Notes under the pieces: model-generated
Told to the model about the DNA's origin: nothing
The model's input: only the letters and a program-made list of their open reading frames with translations
The model's database searches: none
Shown here: positions 27,301 to 34,163 of the stretch, one piece after another
Layout of the letters: every line of letters begins with the position of its first letter
Position numbering within the stretch: the stretch's first letter is position 1
Origin: Chlorobiota bacterium
GTDB taxonomy: Bacteria; Bacteroidota; Bacteroidia; Flavobacteriales; Flavobacteriaceae
Direction of reading: 5' to 3'
DNA: 37,008 nucleotides
Assembly (NCBI GenBank): GCA_013151975.1
Contig: JAADHG010000096.1
Coordinates: 1 to 37,008 of the forward strand
Translations under genes and position numbers: made by a program

Positions 27301-30300
27301 ATATGGAGCCTAGTGCAAGTAATAATACGTTAGCTAACCCACAAGACTCTTGGGCAGGTATTACAAGGCAACTTACATCAACAGATTTTGAACAAGCAAA
27401 TGTTGAGTATATCGATTTTTGGTTGCTAGATCCATTCTTGGATAATCCTGCTAATTTAGGAGGAAAATTAACAATAAACCTTGGGAATATTTCAGAAGAT
27501 ATATTAAAAGATGGACGCAAGCAATATGAAAATGGTTTAGACGAATCAGGAGATATTAGTACATTACCTCAAACGGTTTGGGGATCTGTAGTGCCACAAA
27601 ATCAATCTTTAATTTATGCATTCTCTAGTTTGGGTCAAGAACGCATAAACCAAGATGTGGGTTATGATGGTTACGATGATGCCGAAGAAGCATCAGTATT
27701 TCCTGCTTTCGCGGGACTATCTGATCCAGCAAAAGATAATTATTCATACTTTTTAAATACTGAAGGCGATATTTTTGACCGCTATAAACTATATAATGGT
27801 CAACAAGGGAATTCACCAGATACATTTTCACAAACTAATAGAGGTTCTACAACTGAGCCTGATGTAGAAGATATAAATCGAGATAACACAATGAACACCA
27901 TTGATAGTTATTTTGAATATGAACTAGATATTACACCATCAAGTCTATCAAACCCTAATAATTCAAGTATTAGAGATAGAAAAGAGATAACGGTAACATT
28001 ACCAAATGGGGATTCGAGATTAGTACGTTGGTATCAATTTAGAATTCCGCTAACAGCATCAACAAATCAAGTTGGTGGTATTACAGATTTTAGATCTATC
28101 CGTTTTATGCGTATGTATTTAAAAGACTTTACAGAAGATGTAGTATTGCGTTTTGCAACTTTAGATTTGGTGAGAAGTGATTGGAGGCGTTATCCATTGT
28201 CTTTAGATGCTGATGCTAATAATGATGCTGATGGTACTGCATTTAGCGTAAGTATTATTGGTATTCAAGAAAATGATGGCACTTATGTATCTCCTCCAGG
28301 AGTAAGGCGAGAACAATTAAATAACAACAATACGCTGGTTAGACAAAATGAGCAATCATTAGTAGTTAATACCTGTAAACTAGAACCTGAGGATTCAAGA
28401 GCGGTTTATAAAAATATTAGTGTGGACATGCGTCAGTATAAAAAGCTGAGAATGTTTATGCATGCCGAAGAAGGCACGTCTCCAGGTCTAGCTGATGGTG
28501 ATGCTATTGGTTTTATAAGAATGGGGAACGATTTTACACAAAATTATTACCAAATAGAGATTCCGTTGGTAGTATCGCCAGGTGGTTCTATAAGTGAAAC
28601 TGCTGTTTGGCCAGATGTGAATGAAATTAATTTCCCTATAGAAGTACTGGCAAAAATTAAAGCTTTAGGAATTTCTGAAGGATCTCTTGGTAATCCAGAT
28701 GCAACATTTTATGATGTTATAGATGGTGTATTAACCGAGGCATCTGTCCCAGAATTTTCACCATATACAATAGGTCAGCAACGTGTTGCCATTAAAGGGA
28801 ATCCAAATTTTGGTGATATAAGAACGCTTATGGTTGGGATTAAAAACTCCAGACAGGATAATGTTGATGTATGTGCTGAAGTATGGTTTAATGAGTTACG
28901 ATTATCAGACATGGATAATAAAGGAGGTTGGGCAGCTATAGTAAGTATGGATACTAATATTGCAGACTTTATGGATATTAGTGCTACAGGGCGAAGAAGC
29001 ACCACAGGGTTTGGTACAATTGAACAAGGACCTAATGAAAGAAGTAGAGAGAACATAAAACAGTATGATGTAGTTACAAATATAAATCTGGGGCAGTTAT
29101 TACCTAAAAAATGGGGAATGCAAATTCCGTTTAATTTTGGTCAAAGCGAGGCAATCATTACACCAGAGTACGACCAACAGTATAAAGATGTAAAGCTTCA
29201 AACCCGTCTTGACGCCGCCGCAAGTAATAGCGAACGTGAAACTATTCGAAAACAGTCAGAAGATTATACAAAACGACAGAGTATTAATTTTATAGGTGTT
29301 AGAAAGCAAAGAACAGGAGACGCAACACCAAGATTTTATGATGTAGAAAATTTAACACTTAACTATTCGTTTAATCAAGTTGAGCATAGAAATTTTGAAA
29401 TTGAAAATTCACTAGATCAAAATATTAGAGTTGGTGCAAACTATAACTTTAGCTTTAATCCAATAAAAATTGAACCTTTTAAAAAGAACGATTCCTTATT
29501 TAAAGGGAAATACTGGAAAATATTAAAAGACTTTAATTTTAATTTATTACCAACGAGTTTTTCTGTAAATTCCGATTTTGTAAGACAATTCAATAAGCAA
29601 AAGTTTAGAGAGATTGATTTAGGAGGAAGTAATATTAGCATTGAAGAATTGTTTAGAAGAAACTATACGTTTAATTTTCAATACACAATTAATTACGACC
29701 TAACGGATGCTTTACGATTAAACTTTACAGCGTCAAACAATAATATTGTTCGTAATTATTTTATTGATGACAATTTAAATGGCGCCCAAGACCCTTCTAA
29801 AGATGTATGGGACGGGTTCTTTGATGTCGGTGACCCTAACAGGCAGTTTCAACAACTAGGGCTTAACTATGAAATACCTATAAACAAAATACCAGCACTT
29901 AATTTTATTTCGGCAACCTATGCATATACAGGAGATTTCTTATGGCAAAAGGGATCTGATCTCTTTGGAAATCTAACTATTGATGGGCAAACCTATAATT
30001 TAGGGAACTCGGTGTCTAATGCGAATACACATAATTTAAATACAACTCTAGATTTAAAAAAGCTGTATAGTTATATAGGATTAGTTAGAAAAAAGAGCAA
30101 ATCAACATCTGGCAATTCAAAATCTAATAGAGGAGTCCCTGCGACTAATAAAAACCAAAAAAAAGCTGCTAAATCTAAAAATAACGCAGCATTTAATACT
30201 GTAGTAGATATATTAACTATGGTTAAAAGAGTTCAAATTAACTACACTGAAAATAACGGATCATTCTTGCCAGGATACTTACAAACACCAGGATTTATTG

Positions 30301-31595
30301 GAACTTTAAGACCTACTGTTGGATATACATTTGGAAGCCAGAGAGATATTAGACAATTAGCAGCTAGAAATGGATGGTTAACAGTTTTTCCAGATTTTAA
30401 CCAACAATATACAGAAACTCAAAATAAAAACTTAATACTATCAGCAACTGTTGAGCCAGTACGAGATTTAAAAATAGATCTCACAGGAGGACGAACTTAT
30501 GCTAGTAATTTTACCGAAAACTTTAATACTACAGATACTAATGGAGATGGTTTTAGCGACACCTACAATTCATTAATTCAAAACACATTTGGGAATTTCA
30601 ATATTTCAACATCTTTAATAAAAACGGCGTTTAAAAGTAGTGATGAAAATGGGTCTATTCCATTTGAAGATTTTAGAGCAAATAGATTAATTATAGCGAG
30701 ACGACTGGCGCAAAAAGATGGTGTTAATTTTTCTAACCCAGCAAACTTTGAAAATGGCGATGTAACAGGCTTTCCATTAGGATATGGTAAATCTAACCAA
30801 GCGGTATTATTACCAGCGTTTTTAGCAGCTTACTCAGGTACGGATGCTAGTAAAGTAAAGTTAGGAGCTTTTAGAGATGTACCAATACCAAATTGGTCAT
30901 TAAAATATACCGGATTTATGAAAATGAAGTGGTTTAAAAAACATTTCAAACGTTTTTCTGTAGCACATGGATATAGTGCTAGTTATACCATTAACCAATT
31001 TAGAACAAACCTTGATTATAATGCTCCAGATTTAGGCGCAGATTATAATACACAAAATCAGAATGTATTAGATCAATCAGGGAATTATAAAAATGAAACT
31101 TTATTTAGCAATATTAACTTAGTAGAGCAGTTTAGCCCATTAATTAAGTTAGATTTTGAAATGAAAAACTCAATTAAGATATTGGCCGAAGTTAGAAAGG
31201 ACCGTGTGTTATCTTTAAGTTTTGATAATAATTTACTCACCGAAATTCAAGGTAAAGAATACATTTTCGGATTGGGTTATAGAATAAAAGATGTAAAGAT
31301 TAATTCTAAAATGGCTGGCCCACGAAAAGTAATAAAAAGTGATTTAAATATGAAGGCTGATATTTCGGTTAGAGAAAATAAAACAATTATTAGATATCTA
31401 GACCTAGACAATAATCAGGTAACTTCCGGACAAACAATATGGAGTCTTAAATATACTGCAGATTACGCATTTAGTAAGAACTTAACAGGGATTTTCTTTT
31501 TTGATTATTCCTTTTCAGAATATGCAATATCTACCGCTTTCCCACAAACATCTATTCGCTCAGGACTTACTTTGAGATATAACTTTGGAAACTAA
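24399..31595 (+). CDS. sprA: Type IX secretion outer-membrane translocon SprA (SOV)
   Basis: The 2398-aa protein matches SprA, the very large beta-barrel that forms the outer-membrane pore of the type IX secretion system and is needed for gliding. The start taken is TTG at 24399, giving a signal peptide with basic residues before a hydrophobic core; the first in-frame ATG is 24444. Most of the chain is alternating beta-strand sequence with large periplasmic and extracellular loops. A Lys/Asn/Ser-rich low-complexity loop lies at about 1890-1930. The C-terminus ends in SGLTLRYNFGN, an outer-membrane strand with a terminal aromatic-rich pattern. The ruvA-sprA-gcvH order agrees with my recollection of other flavobacterial genomes. 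Confidence 0.95.
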   Translation: MKTTNINFYKSTKTYMLTGIMLLFYIVTYAQQPTVRDSTSTTFSFRNLNMPNPNSIVSKYTYDPITDRYIYTESVGKFNINYPIILSPKEFQRLVELENLKNYYKQKIDAYDGKKNGADALQKNLIPDLYVDSDFFETIFGGNTIEVIPQGSVEMDMGILFTKQDNPSFSPRRRSSFNFDFNQRINLSLLGKVGTRLQVTANYDTQSTFDFQNLVKLEYTPTEDDIIQKIEVGNVSMPLNSSLITGAQSLFGVKTKLQFGKTTITGIFSEQQSQTRTVVAQGGGTLEEFEFFGLDYDENRHFFLAQYFRDTYDEALKTYPYINNQGLQITRIEVWVTNRSNQTNDVRNVVALQDLGESSVLGSPVNVTAGPNAFPSNGNNAYDPTNIGGPGSQITDAIRDIATVQAGILVPGVNEGFDYGKLENAKKLTQGNEYILNTQLGYISLNQRLQNDEILAVAFQFTVGDQVFQVGEFANDGIDATGVSIDGGTGNTIINNNSLVLKMLKSTVTNVQEPIWDLMMKNIYNTGSFQLDKEDFKLNIFYTETSPLNYITPVGGTPFPTPGPNEDALEETPLLRVFNLDKLNFNNDPQFNGDGFFDFVPGITVIQQNGKIIFTNVEPFGKYLFDVLSNGGEDYDNITSYNPNQAKYVYDKLYKSTKTGALEDGEKNKFQIKGRYKSGGGTGIPIGAFNVPRGSVKVTAGGRVLVEGVDYTVNYQLGTVQILDPALQASNTPIQVSVENNAVFGQQTKRFSGINVEHQFNENFVLGATFLNLNERPITQKATYNAEPINNTIFGVNGNFSTEIPFLTRLANKLPNIDTDVPSNLSVRGEFAYLLPGAPKGSNFNSEATTYVDDFEGTQNAIDMLSPISWHLSSRPRGLGRVYSEGPEDDNGVQNGYDRAQLNWYTIDPIFYSSLRPSGISDDDMSNLYTRRVSIEEIFPQIDIVQGQTTIINPLDLAYYPSERGAYNMEPSASNNTLANPQDSWAGITRQLTSTDFEQANVEYIDFWLLDPFLDNPANLGGKLTINLGNISEDILKDGRKQYENGLDESGDISTLPQTVWGSVVPQNQSLIYAFSSLGQERINQDVGYDGYDDAEEASVFPAFAGLSDPAKDNYSYFLNTEGDIFDRYKLYNGQQGNSPDTFSQTNRGSTTEPDVEDINRDNTMNTIDSYFEYELDITPSSLSNPNNSSIRDRKEITVTLPNGDSRLVRWYQFRIPLTASTNQVGGITDFRSIRFMRMYLKDFTEDVVLRFATLDLVRSDWRRYPLSLDADANNDADGTAFSVSIIGIQENDGTYVSPPGVRREQLNNNNTLVRQNEQSLVVNTCKLEPEDSRAVYKNISVDMRQYKKLRMFMHAEEGTSPGLADGDAIGFIRMGNDFTQNYYQIEIPLVVSPGGSISETAVWPDVNEINFPIEVLAKIKALGISEGSLGNPDATFYDVIDGVLTEASVPEFSPYTIGQQRVAIKGNPNFGDIRTLMVGIKNSRQDNVDVCAEVWFNELRLSDMDNKGGWAAIVSMDTNIADFMDISATGRRSTTGFGTIEQGPNERSRENIKQYDVVTNINLGQLLPKKWGMQIPFNFGQSEAIITPEYDQQYKDVKLQTRLDAAASNSERETIRKQSEDYTKRQSINFIGVRKQRTGDATPRFYDVENLTLNYSFNQVEHRNFEIENSLDQNIRVGANYNFSFNPIKIEPFKKNDSLFKGKYWKILKDFNFNLLPTSFSVNSDFVRQFNKQKFREIDLGGSNISIEELFRRNYTFNFQYTINYDLTDALRLNFTASNNNIVRNYFIDDNLNGAQDPSKDVWDGFFDVGDPNRQFQQLGLNYEIPINKIPALNFISATYAYTGDFLWQKGSDLFGNLTIDGQTYNLGNSVSNANTHNLNTTLDLKKLYSYIGLVRKKSKSTSGNSKSNRGVPATNKNQKKAAKSKNNAAFNTVVDILTMVKRVQINYTENNGSFLPGYLQTPGFIGTLRPTVGYTFGSQRDIRQLAARNGWLTVFPDFNQQYTETQNKNLILSATVEPVRDLKIDLTGGRTYASNFTENFNTTDTNGDGFSDTYNSLIQNTFGNFNISTSLIKTAFKSSDENGSIPFEDFRANRLIIARRLAQKDGVNFSNPANFENGDVTGFPLGYGKSNQAVLLPAFLAAYSGTDASKVKLGAFRDVPIPNWSLKYTGFMKMKWFKKHFKRFSVAHGYSASYTINQFRTNLDYNAPDLGADYNTQNQNVLDQSGNYKNETLFSNINLVEQFSPLIKLDFEMKNSIKILAEVRKDRVLSLSFDNNLLTEIQGKEYIFGLGYRIKDVKINSKMAGPRKVIKSDLNMKADISVRENKTIIRYLDLDNNQVTSGQTIWSLKYTADYAFSKNLTGIFFFDYSFSEYAISTAFPQTSIRSGLTLRYNFGN

Positions 31596-31630
31596 TTAAA
31601 CAACTAATATATTTACCGAAAAATTACATT

Positions 31631-32011
31631 ATGAATATTCCATCTGAATTAAAATATACTAAAGACCACGAATGGATTAGTATTGAAGGCGACGTTATTA
31701 CTATAGGAATTACAGACTTTGCACAAAGTGAACTAGGAGATATTGTTTATGTTGAGGTAGAAACCGTAGATGAAACTTTAGAAGCCGACGAAGTATTTGG
31801 TACAGTTGAAGCTGTAAAAACTGTTTCAGATTTATTTTTACCTGTTTCAGGAGAAATAATAGAGTTTAATGAAGCCTTAGAAGATGAGCCAGAAAAAGTA
31901 AACACAGATCCTTATGGAGATGGTTGGATGATAAAAGTAAAATGTGCCGATGTGTCTCAATTAGACGCTTTACTTTCAGCTGATGATTATAAAGCAATAG
32001 TAGGTGCATAA
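31631..32011 (+). CDS. gcvH: Glycine cleavage system H protein
   Basis: The 126-aa lipoyl-carrier protein has the GcvH signature with the lipoylated lysine in VEAVKTVSDL (Lys63), the N-terminal YTKDHEWIS and the C-terminal DPYGDGWMIKV. It shuttles the aminomethyl group between the P, T and L proteins of glycine cleavage. The other gcv genes are not in the window. It starts 35 nt after sprA, and its stop overlaps the start of the next gene by 8 nt. Confidence 0.97.
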   Translation: MNIPSELKYTKDHEWISIEGDVITIGITDFAQSELGDIVYVEVETVDETLEADEVFGTVEAVKTVSDLFLPVSGEIIEFNEALEDEPEKVNTDPYGDGWMIKVKCADVSQLDALLSADDYKAIVGA

Positions 32012-32375
32012 TAAAGTAATATTGCTATTTGCAGCAGTAGGGTACTCTATTACATTAGCAGTTCTCAGTTTAGTAAGTAATGATGCATTGCCATATTTTG
32101 GCACCAATTATGAAGATAAAATCTATCATCTTTTAGCATATGCACTATTAACTTTTTTATGGTTTAATGTTTTTATTAATTTTAATAATAACAAACCAAT
32201 TCTTTTAGCATTCATTATTTCAATTGTTTTTGGTATAATTATTGAAGTGTTACAAGGAGAGTTTACTGTTGTAAGAGATGCTTCTATTATGGATGTCGTT
32301 GCAAATAGTATTGGAGTAACAGTTGTTTCCTTTATTTTACTCGTGAGAAATAGCACAATCGTTAAAAAAAAATAA
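32004..32375 (+). CDS. VanZ-like small membrane protein
   Basis: The 123-aa protein has four hydrophobic helices (about 4-24, 43-60, 66-85, 97-117). It carries VanZ family features: DKIYHLLAYALL after helix 1, and a polar EVLQGEF...RDASIMDVVANSIG segment. The function of stand-alone VanZ-like proteins is unclear. The start is GTG at 32004, inside the end of gcvH (8-nt overlap in another frame). There is no upstream ATG, and the next in-frame Met is too far in, so translational coupling with gcvH is likely. Confidence 0.85.
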   Translation: MHNKVILLFAAVGYSITLAVLSLVSNDALPYFGTNYEDKIYHLLAYALLTFLWFNVFINFNNNKPILLAFIISIVFGIIIEVLQGEFTVVRDASIMDVVANSIGVTVVSFILLVRNSTIVKKK

Positions 32376-32433
32376 ACCCTTGCTTTTTTAGCAAATTATT
32401 GGTTATTTTACCAATCTTGAAAAAACAATAATT

Positions 32434-33153
32434 ATGGAACCTAAAAAGAATTTGAAAGCTGATGTAAGACGAAATAGCTCAATTTATTTTGCTGTTGGTT
32501 TATTATTAATGTTAATAGTTACGTATTCTTCTATTAATTATAAGTCCTACGACAAAAGCGATATTGATATAGGGATGTTAAACATGGATGAGTTGGATGA
32601 TGAAGAAATTCCAATCACTGAGCAAATTGTAACACCACCACCACCACCACCACCACCTGCTGCACCCGAAGTTATAGAGGTTGTAGAAGACGAAGAGGAA
32701 ATTGAAGAAACAGTAATTGAATCTACTGAAACGGATGAGTCGGAAGAAATTGTTGAAGTAGAAGATGTTGAGGTTGATGAAGTAGATGAAGACATAGAGG
32801 TGCCTTTTTCAGTTATTGAAAATGTACCAATTTTTCCTGGTTGTGAAAAAGGGAATAACGCTGCCAAAAGAAAATGTATGTCTACAAAAATTACAAAATT
32901 TGTACAAAAGAAGTTTAATACAGATTTAGCTGGAGATTTAGGTTTAACAGGAAGACAGCGTATAAATGTAATTTTTAAAATAGATAAAAAAGGAAATGTT
33001 GTTAATGTGAGAGCAAGAGCACCACATCCAAGATTAGAAAAAGAAGCAGCGCGTGTTATTAATTTGCTTCCAAAAATGAAGCCAGGTAAGCAGAGAGGAA
33101 AAGCGGTAATTGTACCATATTCTTTACCTATTATATTTCAAGTTCAAGACTAA
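32434..33153 (+). CDS. TonB-like energy transducer with poly-proline and acidic linker
   Basis: The 239-aa protein has a basic cytoplasmic tail (1-14), one transmembrane helix (about 16-32), and a periplasmic linker with eight prolines (68-75). A long Glu/Asp/Val/Ile region follows (80-123), then a TonB C-terminal domain (about 130-238). The domain start VPIFPGCE replaces the more usual FPGGE of Bacteroidota TonBs, and a second Cys follows (Cys137, Cys148), so a disulfide is possible. It ends with the TonB-like strand VPYSLPIIFQVQ. TonB couples the inner-membrane proton gradient to outer-membrane transporters; no exbB/exbD is nearby. The next gene encodes a paralogue. Confidence 0.85.
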   Translation: MEPKKNLKADVRRNSSIYFAVGLLLMLIVTYSSINYKSYDKSDIDIGMLNMDELDDEEIPITEQIVTPPPPPPPPAAPEVIEVVEDEEEIEETVIESTETDESEEIVEVEDVEVDEVDEDIEVPFSVIENVPIFPGCEKGNNAAKRKCMSTKITKFVQKKFNTDLAGDLGLTGRQRINVIFKIDKKGNVVNVRARAPHPRLEKEAARVINLLPKMKPGKQRGKAVIVPYSLPIIFQVQD

Positions 33154-33172
33154 GAATAAACAACATAAATTT

Positions 33173-33208
33173 AAAATCCCGTTACAATTTCGTAACGGGA
33201 TTTTTTTT
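33173..33208 (+). terminator. Intrinsic terminator after the first TonB-like gene
   Basis: AATCCCGTTAC (33175-33185) pairs perfectly with GTAACGGGATT (33192-33202) around a 6-nt loop. A run of T continues to 33208. It makes the second TonB-like gene a separate unit. Confidence 0.92.
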
Positions 33209-33258
33209 GGTATGCTTCTTGTGTTTTATTCATAACATTAACATTTAAAACAATAATT

Positions 33259-34050
33259 ATGAATTTTTCAAAGAAAAATCACGAACGCGTTGGTCAGAAC
33301 GCGCCACTCGTGAAAAAACCACAGAAGCATGATGCAAATTTACAAAAAAACTCAACCTTGTACTTTCAAGTTGGGTTGATTTTAACATTACTAGTCACTT
33401 ATGCCTTGTTTGAAATGCAGTTTGAAAGAACAGTTATTTCTATTAATGATTACGCTATTTTAAACGATCCAGATGAAACTATTATTATTGAACCATTTAA
33501 AGTGTTTGAAGAGCCTGTTAAACAAGAAGCACTAGAAGTACTTAAAAAGAAAGTAATATTAAATCAACCACCAAAAATTGTTCCTGATGATTTCGATCAA
33601 GGAAAAGAATTGTTTGAGATTATTACACCAGAACAAAATACTTCAGGAAAAGTGCTAACTCCAGAGGATGTTAATGTATATATTCCTGAAGAAGTTATCG
33701 ATATAATTGGTGTAGAACAAGTGCCTATTTACCCAGGTTGCGAAGGGCTATCTACTAATACGAAACGTAGAAAATGTATGTCTGATAAAATTGGAAAGCT
33801 AATTAGTAGAAAGTTTAATTCAGATATAGCTTCAGGTTTAGGTTTGCATGGAAAGCAACGTATTGATGTTCAGTTTAAAATAGATAAAACAGGTTATGTT
33901 ACCGAAATTAAAGCCAGAGCGCCACATGATAAGTTAGAAAGAGAGGCAATAAAGGTAATTCATAAAATCCCTCAAATGATACCTGGAAAACAGCGAAATA
34001 TTAATGTAGCTGTAATTTATAGATTACCTATAGTGTTACAAGTCCAATAA
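33259..34050 (+). CDS. TonB-like protein, paralogue of the preceding gene
   Basis: The 263-aa protein has an N-terminal basic segment of about 30 residues, one transmembrane helix (about 34-51), a linker without the poly-proline run (about 55-150), and a C-terminal TonB-like domain (about 152-263). It shares VPIYPGCE (Cys161) and RRKCMSDKI (Cys173) with the previous protein, as well as LGLHGKQRIDVQFKIDK and the final YRLPIVLQVQ. Both genes are preceded by the same words (AAACAATAATTATG around the start), and both lie between terminators. The pair looks like a tandem duplication that has since diverged. Which receptors they serve cannot be read. Confidence 0.82.
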   Translation: MNFSKKNHERVGQNAPLVKKPQKHDANLQKNSTLYFQVGLILTLLVTYALFEMQFERTVISINDYAILNDPDETIIIEPFKVFEEPVKQEALEVLKKKVILNQPPKIVPDDFDQGKELFEIITPEQNTSGKVLTPEDVNVYIPEEVIDIIGVEQVPIYPGCEGLSTNTKRRKCMSDKIGKLISRKFNSDIASGLGLHGKQRIDVQFKIDKTGYVTEIKARAPHDKLEREAIKVIHKIPQMIPGKQRNINVAVIYRLPIVLQVQ

Positions 34051-34072
34051 ACCGTTCGTGAATACTAATATC

Positions 34073-34107
34073 AAAACCGTTATCGCTATATGATAACGGT
34101 TTTTTTT
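34073..34107 (+). terminator. Intrinsic terminator after the second TonB-like gene
   Basis: AAAACCGTTATC (34073-34084) pairs perfectly with GATAACGGTTTT (34092-34103) around a 7-nt loop, with T to 34107. Confidence 0.92.
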
Positions 34108-34128
34108 ACAACTAAACTTAAAAAATAG

Positions 34129-34136
34129 TATCTTTC
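34129..34136 (+). promoter_or_regulatory. -7 box for the RemB-like gene
   Basis: TATCTTTC differs from TAnnTTTG only in the last base and lies 27 nt before the ATG, after the terminator of the upstream gene. The -33 element is not clear. Confidence 0.35.
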
Positions 34137-34163
34137 ACAAACAAAAATAGATTGACTTAACTG

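Noticed and set aside
32380..32415. Two small hairpins after the VanZ-like gene (TTGCT/AGCAA and ATTGGT/ACCAAT)
   Set aside because: The stems are 5-6 bp, AT-rich and lack a T tail, so they are not convincing as terminators compared with the strong ones nearby.
32547..32867. Minus-strand 106-codon frame rich in Ser and Gly
   Set aside because: It is the shadow of the acidic linker and CCA run of the TonB-like gene.
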